Positions 9,014-14,099 of a stretch of 14,099 nucleotides of DNA are shown here, piece by piece. Position 1 is the stretch's first letter. Each line of letters begins with the position of its first letter. Origin of the DNA: JBEKEX01 sp050013615 (lineage in GTDB: Bacteria; Chloroflexota; Anaerolineae; Anaerolineales; Anaerolineaceae). Where the stretch lies: the NCBI GenBank assembly GCA_050013615.1, contig JBEKEX010000048.1, positions 1 to 14,099 of the forward strand. The letters are read 5' to 3'. The notes beneath the pieces were generated by a model that was not told where the DNA came from, searched no databases, and worked only from the letters and a program-made list of their open reading frames with translations. A program made the translations under genes and the position numbers.

Positions 9014-10159
9014 ATGGATTACTATCGTCGTAGCATCGAAATCATTTTGAGGAATCAACATCCTGGCGGAGCATATGTCGCCTCCCCCGATTATCCTAAC
9101 TATCAATACTGTTGGTTAAGGGACGGTAGCTACATTGCCTATGCCATGGATCGGGTGGGGGAGCATCAAAGCGCCGAGGCTTTCTTTGGCTGGGTGGACC
9201 GCACGATCAATAAATATGCTTATAAGGTGGATGAACTCGAAAGGCAGATGAAGTCCGACCCGGCTTCAGCGGAGAAGAGCATCCTCCACACACGGTATAC
9301 GTTGGATGGAGAGGAAGAGAGCACCGATAGCACTTGGGGGAATTTCCAGATCGATGGGTATGGCACCTGGCTGTGGGCGCTGGCTGCCCACGTACGACAA
9401 ACCGGAAATGATGCCCTCTTGTCCGAATTTTCCGATTCGTTGAACTTAACAGTCCGCTATCTGAAAACTGCCTGGCAGCTTCCCAACTATGATTGTTGGG
9501 AGGAACACCCGGAGTATTTGCATCCTTATTCCCTGGCAACCGTGTACGGTGGGTTGATGGCTATCGAGCAACTGCGCACCGCCGGGAAATTCCCAACTTG
9601 TCAATTACTGGCAGGAAGCTATGCCGCCGAAGTAAAAGATTTCATCACCCAGACTGCCATTTACAAAAGAAAGATCGTCAAGCACATTTGGCCTGCGGCG
9701 ACAGGTCACCCAGCGCGTCCGGTCGTTCAGAGCAGTGTGGATTCCAGCCTGCTCGGCTTGGCCGTGCCTTATCGGGTTTTCAAATTGGACGATCCGGTGA
9801 TGCTGACGACGGTCGATGCGATCGAAAAAGAGCTGCATCGTTCGACTGGTGGTGTTTACCGTTATAAAGGGGATGTGTACTATGGTGGGGGCGAATGGCT
9901 GCTATTGACCGCCTGGCTGGGCTGGTACTACGCCCTAACCGGTGCAGGAGAGAAGGCGCGCAACTTGATTGCCTGGATCGAGCGCTGTGCCGACGCCGAG
10001 GGAAATTTCCCCGAACAAGTATCGGATCATCCTCTGGCACCCAAGGAATTCCAGCCTTGGGTGGAGCGTTGGGGACCGGTGGCCAAGCCCTTGCTTTGGT
10101 CACACGCCATGTATTTGATCTTGCACCAAGAATTAGAGAATCTTTACCAGAAGAAATAA
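9014..10159 (+). CDS. Glycoside hydrolase family 15 (glucoamylase/glucodextranase-like), cytoplasmic
   Basis: This 381-residue inverting exo-glucosidase has the (alpha/alpha)6-barrel fold and releases glucose from the non-reducing ends of alpha-glucans. Visible GH15 motifs are YCWLRDGSY (W34-D37, subsite -1), NYDCWEEHPE with the likely catalytic acid Glu163, YYGGGEWLLLTAWLGWYY (about 289-306), and FPEQV with the likely base Glu334. A terminal LLWSHAMYL segment follows. Bacterial GH15 enzymes usually carry an N-terminal beta-sandwich domain and have 600 or more residues; that domain is absent here, and the preceding stop leaves no room for it. There is no signal peptide, so it is cytoplasmic. 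It follows the GH66 gene by 33 bases and would finish its products. Alpha-1,6 specificity (glucodextranase or isomaltase-like) is inferred from that neighbour, and alpha-1,4 or trehalose activity remains possible. Confidence 0.85.
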   Translation: MDYYRRSIEIILRNQHPGGAYVASPDYPNYQYCWLRDGSYIAYAMDRVGEHQSAEAFFGWVDRTINKYAYKVDELERQMKSDPASAEKSILHTRYTLDGEEESTDSTWGNFQIDGYGTWLWALAAHVRQTGNDALLSEFSDSLNLTVRYLKTAWQLPNYDCWEEHPEYLHPYSLATVYGGLMAIEQLRTAGKFPTCQLLAGSYAAEVKDFITQTAIYKRKIVKHIWPAATGHPARPVVQSSVDSSLLGLAVPYRVFKLDDPVMLTTVDAIEKELHRSTGGVYRYKGDVYYGGGEWLLLTAWLGWYYALTGAGEKARNLIAWIERCADAEGNFPEQVSDHPLAPKEFQPWVERWGPVAKPLLWSHAMYLILHQELENLYQKK

Positions 10160-10176
10160 CCTTACCGTGAGGCAGC

Positions 10177-10193
10177 CGGCGAGGTGCCGTTTT
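10177..10193. terminator. possible weak terminator between convergent operons
   Basis: Only 45 bases separate the GH15 stop from the arsC stop on the other strand. A 4-bp CGGC/GCCG stem (10177-10180, 10186-10189) is followed by TTTT on the + strand. It is short and of doubtful strength, and I see nothing better in the gap. Confidence 0.22.
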
Positions 10194-10204
10194 CCCGATC
10201 GGCA

Positions 10205-10642
10205 TCAAGCAAGTTCTGCTTTGTTCTGCTCGGCGATCCATGCCTGGATGCGCGTGTGGATCTGGTCACGCACCCGGCGAAATTCCTCCAATTTCTGCTC
10301 TTCGCTGCCGTCGAACGCGGCCGGGTCGTCGAACGGCCAATGCAGCCGGACGCCCATGCCGGGGAAAATAGGGCAACGTTCTTCCGCCTTGCTGCACACG
10401 GTGATCAAATAACCGAAATGGACCTTGCCCATATAGGTGGTCAGGGGTTTGGCGTATTGCCCTTGCATGTCGATCCCCAATTCCTCCATGACTTTATATG
10501 TCAGCGGGTTGATTTCGGAGGGCTCGAGGCCGGCGCTGTAGACTTCGAACTGGTCGCCAGCATCATGGCGCAGCAGGGCTTCGGCCATTTGGCTGCGGGC
10601 GGAATTGTGCGTGCATAAGAAGAGAACGCGAGCTTTATCCAT
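10205..10642 (-). CDS. arsC: Arsenate reductase, thioredoxin-coupled (low-MW phosphatase fold)
   Basis: This 145-residue cytoplasmic enzyme reduces arsenate to arsenite. The P-loop is LFLCTHNSARSQ with nucleophile Cys10. The redox relay cysteines are Cys83 and Cys90 (TVCSKAEERCP), matching the Cys10/Cys82/Cys89 triad of the Bacillus/Staphylococcus type, which is recharged by thioredoxin. HWPFDDPA (101-108) carries the general-acid Asp region. Histidine in CTHNS in place of CTGNS is common in bacterial and archaeal members. A good ribosome site (GGAGG, complementary to 10653-10657) precedes ATG 10642. It is the last gene of the acr3-arsR-arsC operon and supplies arsenite to the Acr3 pump. It converges with the GH15 gene. 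Confidence 0.95.
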   Translation of the reverse strand: MDKARVLFLCTHNSARSQMAEALLRHDAGDQFEVYSAGLEPSEINPLTYKVMEELGIDMQGQYAKPLTTYMGKVHFGYLITVCSKAEERCPIFPGMGVRLHWPFDDPAAFDGSEEQKLEEFRRVRDQIHTRIQAWIAEQNKAELA

Positions 10643-10694
10643 AATTATTCTGCCTCCATTTTTATCATAACCATCCCTGATTAAGAGCCCGCAA

Positions 10695-10724
10695 AGGAAT
10701 CGTTAGCGTTGGGTTAACGATCCT
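10695..10724 (-). promoter_or_regulatory. stem-loop between arsR and arsC
   Basis: Within the 97-base gap, ATCGTTA (10699-10705) and TAACGAT (10715-10721) form a perfect 7-bp stem around a 9-base loop. The stem extends by AGG/CCT with one bulged A. On the coding strand no T-run follows, so attenuation or mRNA processing between arsR and arsC is more likely than full termination. Confidence 0.5.
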
Positions 10725-10739
10725 GTTCCTGACCGTTTC

Positions 10740-11105
10740 TTAATCACAAGTCAGCTTGCCCGGATTGCAGTGCGGGCAGGGGCAGGGAGTAAGCGGTTTC
10801 ATCGGGGGCACCAGTTGCTTTCCGGGTATATCCAGTAAAGCCGCTGCTTGGTGGACGATATCGAGCAGATGCGGGTTGGAAAGCACATAGTAAATGTTGC
10901 GCCCGTCGCGGTGAGTTGTCACCAACCCGGCATCCCGTAAAGCCATCAGATGCTGAGAAATTGTCGCCTGGCGCAGCCCCAGGTATGATTCCAAATGGCA
11001 CACGCAAGCTTCGCCTTCGCCCAGCATCAACAGAATTTGCAACCGGGCTGGCTGGCTGAGTTCATGGAAAATGCGTGTAACGGATTGTTCTGGAGCATTT
11101 ACCAT
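10740..11105 (-). CDS. arsR: ArsR/SmtB family arsenic-responsive repressor
   Basis: This 121-residue winged-helix repressor dissociates from DNA on binding arsenite. The N-terminal helix carries ELSQPARLQILLML (15-28), the classic ArsR signature. ACVCHL at 33-38 gives the paired thiols Cys34 and Cys36 in helix 3, matching the CVC(D/E)L metal motif of ArsR. The recognition helix is LRQATISQHLMALRDAG (44-60), and the wing is THRDGRNIYY (64-73). The C-terminal tail adds four more cysteines (C108, C110, C113, C120, as CPCPHC...C), which could give a third arsenite ligand or a second site. It lies between acr3 and arsC and should control the operon through the palindrome at 12262-12285. The ribosome site AGGA precedes the ATG by 7 bases. 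Confidence 0.93.
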   Translation of the reverse strand: MVNAPEQSVTRIFHELSQPARLQILLMLGEGEACVCHLESYLGLRQATISQHLMALRDAGLVTTHRDGRNIYYVLSNPHLLDIVHQAAALLDIPGKQLVPPMKPLTPCPCPHCNPGKLTCD

Positions 11106-11139
11106 AGTTTATCCTGCTTTCTCACGGTTTCATCTTGCG

Positions 11140-12222
11140 CTAAGATGACAGGCTGTCGCCAATCGAAGAATTCTTGGGTGAATAAAACCGTTTTTTGATC
11201 CAAAAAGCCACGTTGACCAGCCCGATCATCACCGGCACCTCCACCAGCGGGCCGATGACCGCGGTGAATGCCTCGCCGGAGTTGATGCCGAAGACTGCCA
11301 CGGCCACAGCAATGGCTAACTCGAAGTTGTTGCTGGCTGCGGTGAAGGAAAGGGTCGTGGCTTTTTTATAGTCCGCACCGATGGCCTTGCCCATGGCAAA
11401 GCTCACCAGGAACATGACAATGAAGTAGATCAGCAGCGGAACGGCGATGCGCACCACGTCCAGCGGGATGGTGACGATCAGGTTGCCTTTCAGACTGAAC
11501 ATGACCACAATCGTGAAGAGCAGGGCTGCCAGGGTGATGGGGCTGATCTTGGGAATGAACTTTTTGTAGTACCAGTCCTTGCCCATTGTGAGGGTCAACA
11601 CCCTATTGGTAATGAAGCCGGCGATGAAGGGGATGCCCAAGTAGATGAATACGCTCCGGGCAATTTCCCCGATGGTAATGGCTACGATGCTGCCCTGCAG
11701 GCCAAACCAGGTGGGCAGGATGGTGATGAAGACGTAAGCATAGACGCTGTAGAACAGTACCTGGAAGATGCTGTTGAAGGCCACAAGTCCTGCCGCATAA
11801 TCGGTATCGCCCCTGGCGAGTTCATTCCACACGATCACCATGGCGATGCAGCGCGCCAAGCCGATCATGATCAGGCCCACCATGTAGTGGGGGTAGCTGC
11901 GCAGGAAAATGATGGCCAGGGCGAACATCAGGATGGGGCCGACGATCCAGTTCTGGATGAGCGAGAGACCCAGCACTTTCCGGTTGCGAAAGACGTCTCC
12001 CAATTCATCGTAGTGGACTTTGGCGAGAGGCGGGAACATCATCAACACCAAGCCGATGGCAATGGGGATGTTGGTGGTGCCTACGGCGAACCGGTTGATA
12101 AAACTTTCGACGCCGGGGATGAAATAGCCCAGGCCGACACCGGCCGCCATAGCCAGGAAAATCCATAGAGTGAGAAACTGGTCCAGGAATGATAACTTTT
12201 TGGGTTGCAGTTGTATTTCCAA
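11140..12222 (-). CDS. acr3: Acr3-type arsenite efflux permease
   Basis: This 360-residue inner-membrane carrier of the BART superfamily extrudes arsenite using the proton gradient. About ten membrane helices are apparent. The two functional residues known from the family are in place: Cys125 in GLARCIAMVIVWN, and Glu301 in SNNFELAIAVAVAVFG. They correspond to the Cys129/Glu305 pair described for the Alkaliphilus protein. The VHYDELGDVF loop (about 69-78) and the ending GPLVEVPVMIGLVNVAFW are also typical. GGGAG lies about 7 bases upstream of ATG 12222. It is the first gene of the operon, and arsR follows after 34 bases. Its AT-rich promoter with a palindromic operator is at 12262-12289. Confidence 0.97.
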   Translation of the reverse strand: MEIQLQPKKLSFLDQFLTLWIFLAMAAGVGLGYFIPGVESFINRFAVGTTNIPIAIGLVLMMFPPLAKVHYDELGDVFRNRKVLGLSLIQNWIVGPILMFALAIIFLRSYPHYMVGLIMIGLARCIAMVIVWNELARGDTDYAAGLVAFNSIFQVLFYSVYAYVFITILPTWFGLQGSIVAITIGEIARSVFIYLGIPFIAGFITNRVLTLTMGKDWYYKKFIPKISPITLAALLFTIVVMFSLKGNLIVTIPLDVVRIAVPLLIYFIVMFLVSFAMGKAIGADYKKATTLSFTAASNNFELAIAVAVAVFGINSGEAFTAVIGPLVEVPVMIGLVNVAFWIKKRFYSPKNSSIGDSLSS

Positions 12223-12261
12223 AATACGCTCCCTTTTTCAAATAAGGCATTACAATCCGCG

Positions 12262-12289
12262 ATATATTCGTAATTGTGAATATATTATA
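12262..12289 (-). promoter_or_regulatory. acr3 operon promoter -10 and ArsR-type operator
   Basis: A perfect 8+8 bp inverted repeat, ATATATTC (12262-12269) and GAATATAT (12278-12285), has an 8-base spacer. On the minus strand it overlaps a perfect TATAAT -10 (12284-12289) and the expected start site; a TCCACA sequence 16 bases further upstream is a weak -35 (4 of 6). ArsR/SmtB repressors bind such AT-rich imperfect dyads over the promoter, so this is the probable arsenic-responsive operator. Binding by the local ArsR is inferred. Confidence 0.7.
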
Positions 12290-12399
12290 CAAGAATAAAA
12301 TGTATTGTGGAATGTTGTCCATCACTCACATCAATTATAAAGATCACTTTTTCTAACCCGATAATTGCACGATAACTCCGGATGAGGGATAATCAAAGC

Positions 12400-12759
12400 A
12401 TGGATATTCCACCGCTTCATTTCTACGATGAACCCATCGAAGTGATTTTCGATCTCCAGCCGGTGTTGGAAAAGAAGCCGGATTGCCCCAACGGTTTTGT
12501 CTGGCGCGGAGAAACGTTTCGGGTGGCCGCGATGCTGGCTGAGTGGCAGGATTTCCGGCGGCGCGGCCGCATGGCACGCAACATGATGCCAAAACATGAC
12601 AGTCACGCTTCCCTAAAGGGGTCGTGGGGGGTGGGGAAGTTCTTTTTCAGTGTGCAGGTCGAGGATGGCCGCATCTTCGATATATATTATGACCGGGCCC
12701 CGGTCGACGTGACGGATCGAAAAGGCCATTGGTTCATTTTGTGCGAGCGGCACAGATAA
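12400..12759 (+). CDS. DUF6504-like small conserved protein
   Basis: This 119-residue soluble protein of unknown function, divergent from acr3, resembles the DUF6504 family. FYDEPIEVIFD at the start is followed by FVWRGETFRVAAMLAEWQDF with conserved Trp/Arg positions. Then comes a strand-rich half, GVGKFFFSVQVEDGRIFDIYYDRAP, ending in GHWFILCERHR. No membrane segment or signal is present. I prefer ATG 12400, which has GAGGG about 11 bases upstream, over the in-frame ATG 12382, which has no ribosome site; the difference is six residues. It is followed by a strong intrinsic terminator and so is a one-gene unit. Its position next to acr3 gives no functional clue. Confidence 0.6.
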   Translation: MDIPPLHFYDEPIEVIFDLQPVLEKKPDCPNGFVWRGETFRVAAMLAEWQDFRRRGRMARNMMPKHDSHASLKGSWGVGKFFFSVQVEDGRIFDIYYDRAPVDVTDRKGHWFILCERHR

Positions 12760-12786
12760 TCTGCCGGTAGAAAATTGAAATTCTAT

Positions 12787-12815
12787 TCGCTCCCCTTGGC
12801 GGGAGCGATTTGTTA
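12787..12815 (+). terminator. rho-independent terminator after the DUF6504-like gene
   Basis: A perfect 8-bp stem, TCGCTCCC (12787-12794) and GGGAGCGA (12801-12808), has a 6-base loop and is followed directly by TTTGTTA. This is a standard intrinsic terminator 27 bases after the stop codon. It separates this unit from the methyltransferase promoter. Confidence 0.8.
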
Positions 12816-12854
12816 ATATTGTTAGCCGCGTTATTTATAATACTTAATATCATA

Positions 12855-12882
12855 TTGACAAAATAAAACATTATGATAGAAT
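12855..12882 (+). promoter_or_regulatory. sigma70-type promoter of the methyltransferase gene
   Basis: A perfect -35 TTGACA (12855-12860) and a near-perfect -10 TAGAAT (12877-12882) are separated by 16 bases. Transcription would start near 12889, about 48 bases before the ATG. The -10 lies inside the first copy of the repeat element at 12872-12920. Confidence 0.72.
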
Positions 12883-12920
12883 ATATTCAATAATAATTAC
12901 TATGATATAAATATATTCAA
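12872..12920 (+). repeat. tandem operator-like elements in the methyltransferase leader
   Basis: Two near-identical elements are present. One is TATGATA-GA-ATATATTCAA (12872-12890); the other is TATGATA-TAA-ATATATTCAA (12901-12920). The ATATATTCAA cores are exactly 30 bases apart, about three helical turns. The first copy contains the perfect 10-bp palindrome GAATATATTC (12879-12888), which covers the end of the -10 and the start site. The ATATATTC core is identical to the half-site of the operator in front of acr3. It is probably a repressor-binding region, though AT-richness makes chance similarity possible. Confidence 0.55.
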
Positions 12921-12936
12921 GAAGCGAAGTGAAGAA

Positions 12937-13848
12937 ATGACTACGATCACAGCAAAAACCATTCCTGCTCCGGTTAAGGGGCAAAAAGATTCATCAACAG
13001 CAGGATTCACCTGTCTCGACCGTGCCTTTGCCAGCCACGAAGCCGACCCGCGCTTCCGCGGGCCCGACTATCTGGCAGACATATTTCTCCCGCCCAGAAT
13101 AAAATTCATTTTTGGCCTCCCGGGGGTGTGGAAGCTTTTCTATCGTTGGTATATCCCAAGAGGGAGTTATGAGTACGTGCTGGCTCGCACTCGTTTCATG
13201 GATGAGGTGTTTATCAATGCCTTGAACGATGCTTTTACACAGATCGCTGTATTAGGGGCCGGTTTCGATACGCGTGCGCTGCGGTTCCAGTATCAAAATA
13301 ATGGCACGAAGATCTTCGAGCTCGATCAGCCCGGCACTCAGAAGCCCAAGCTCGAGATCTACCAGCGCAAAGGTGTGACGCTCCCCAAGGAGCTTACTTT
13401 TCTGCCGGCCGATTTCAAGAACCAATGCCTGGAGGACATTCTCATCTCAGGCGGCTTCCAGCCCGGTCAAAAGAATCTTTTCCTGTGGGAAGGCGTCACG
13501 ATGTATCTGACTGCCGAGGCGGTCGACCAGACCCTCAAAACCATCCATAGGCTGTCTGCTAAAGGTAGTTTGGTCGCCTTCGATTACATCTATGCCTCTG
13601 TTCTCAGACATGAAGGACGTTATGACGATGAGAGTAAATTCGAATCAACGATAGCAAAAACGGGCGAGAAGTGGACGTTTGGCATCGAAGAAGGGCAGAT
13701 CGTGCCATTCCTGACGAGCCGCGGCTTTAAACCCCTCTCGGTTTTTCTGACCGCCGATATCGAGCGGCTGTACCTGACCGCAGAAGATGGCACGCTGTTT
13801 GGCCATGCCAATGGGACGCATTGCCTGGTGCTGGCAGCGGTGCAATGA
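12937..13848 (+). CDS. SAM-dependent methyltransferase, Ppm1/LCMT (leucine carboxyl methyltransferase-like) family
   Basis: This 303-residue class I methyltransferase is of the family typified by eukaryotic LCMT1/Ppm1 and by the many bacterial homologues that modify small molecules or unknown targets. The ARTRFMDE segment (83-90) and the SAM-binding loop VLGAGFDTRALR (105-116) are present. The acidic ELD (128-130) and TFLPADF (154-160) follow, with the family-specific FLWEGVTMYL at 182-191. The N-terminal 40 residues, with no membrane segment, vary in this family. The ribosome site is weak (GAAGTGAAG before the ATG). It follows a strong promoter overlapped by operator-like repeats, and a DUF2089 gene starts 42 bases after its stop. 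The substrate is unknown. It is not an ArsM-type arsenite methyltransferase, because that enzyme's conserved cysteines are absent. Confidence 0.87.
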   Translation: MTTITAKTIPAPVKGQKDSSTAGFTCLDRAFASHEADPRFRGPDYLADIFLPPRIKFIFGLPGVWKLFYRWYIPRGSYEYVLARTRFMDEVFINALNDAFTQIAVLGAGFDTRALRFQYQNNGTKIFELDQPGTQKPKLEIYQRKGVTLPKELTFLPADFKNQCLEDILISGGFQPGQKNLFLWEGVTMYLTAEAVDQTLKTIHRLSAKGSLVAFDYIYASVLRHEGRYDDESKFESTIAKTGEKWTFGIEEGQIVPFLTSRGFKPLSVFLTADIERLYLTAEDGTLFGHANGTHCLVLAAVQ

Positions 13849-13890
13849 CTTGAATGAAAGGCAACTAATGATGAAAAATGAGGTGAATCT

Positions 13891-14099
13891 ATGAACCAAA
13901 AATTACCGCGCTGTCCGGTCTGCAACGGCGAGCTGATGGTTACCCGCTTGCATTGTGAGAACTGCGACATCACTATCGAAGGGCAATTTGTGCCCGGCCG
14001 TAACTCATTTGCAGATCTGACGCCGGAACAAATGCAATTTGTGCTCACCTTCATCCGTTGCGAAGGCAAGTTCAATCGCATGGAAGAAGAGATGAAACT
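13891..14099 (+). CDS. DUF2089 family protein (partial, cut by right edge)
   Basis: Sixty-nine codons are present with no stop before the window ends. The N-terminus carries a zinc-ribbon, CPVCNGEL...LHCENCDI (Cys8, Cys11, Cys22, Cys25). This is followed by GQF and a helical part, FADLTPEQMQFVLTFIRCEGKFNRMEEEM, the signature of DUF2089 proteins, which usually continue into a helix-turn-helix-like segment. AGGTG lies about 5 bases before ATG 13891. It follows the methyltransferase closely and probably shares its transcript. In other genomes the family often sits beside membrane or stress-related genes, and its role is unresolved. Confidence 0.8.
   Translation, partial: MNQKLPRCPVCNGELMVTRLHCENCDITIEGQFVPGRNSFADLTPEQMQFVLTFIRCEGKFNRMEEEMK

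Noticed and set aside
10184..10618. Plus-strand ORF of 144 codons over arsC
   Set aside because: It is entirely opposite a confidently identified arsC and shows no recognisable motif.

Overview
The window looks like a piece of a free-living Gram-positive-type or monoderm bacterial chromosome. My best guess is a Chloroflexota (Anaerolineae-like) genome, probably from a metagenome. The clues are a solute-binding lipoprotein with a long Ala/Pro/Thr linker after its lipobox, a ROK-controlled sugar ABC operon ending in glycoside hydrolases, a thioredoxin-type ArsC paired with Acr3, and a DUF2089 gene. The taxon is inferred, not proven. I see no tRNA, rRNA, CRISPR array or insertion sequence.

Region A (1 to about 2320) has a different character, with mixed base composition and defence-island-like content. 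It holds the likely tail of an upstream gene, a DUF4365 protein with a PD-(D/E)xK-like core, an overlapping HicA-like toxin gene with no HicB, a 55-codon ORF that looks like a broken N-terminal fragment, and a long uncharacterised protein ending in a PD-(D/E)xK nuclease motif. This last gene runs in frame into the last 136 codons of a heavy-metal P-type ATPase (to 2728). That junction near 2320 is either a real recombination scar or an assembly join, and it is the most structurally odd point in the window.

Region B (2847-10159) is a coherent alpha-glucan utilisation operon on the + strand. A ROK repressor has its own sigma70-type promoter and a palindromic operator. It is followed by a sugar-binding lipoprotein, a strong intercistronic hairpin, two MalF/MalG-type permeases, a cytoplasmic GH66 (dextranase family) enzyme and a cytoplasmic, catalytic-domain-only GH15 (glucoamylase/glucodextranase) enzyme. 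Together they suggest import of alpha-1,6-linked isomalto-oligosaccharides and their breakdown to glucose inside the cell. No ATPase subunit is encoded here, so a shared MsmK/MalK-type ATPase elsewhere is implied.

Region C (10205-12289) is a convergent, minus-strand arsenic resistance operon in the order acr3 - arsR - arsC. A perfect 8+8 bp inverted repeat overlaps the promoter -10 in front of acr3 and is the obvious ArsR operator.

Region D (12400-14099) is on the + strand. It holds a small DUF6504-like gene ending in a good intrinsic terminator, then a Ppm1/LCMT-type SAM-dependent methyltransferase, then a DUF2089 gene cut by the right edge. The methyltransferase promoter carries two 30-bp-phased copies of an element containing the same ATATATTC core as the arsenic operator. 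This raises the possibility that ArsR or a related repressor also controls it.
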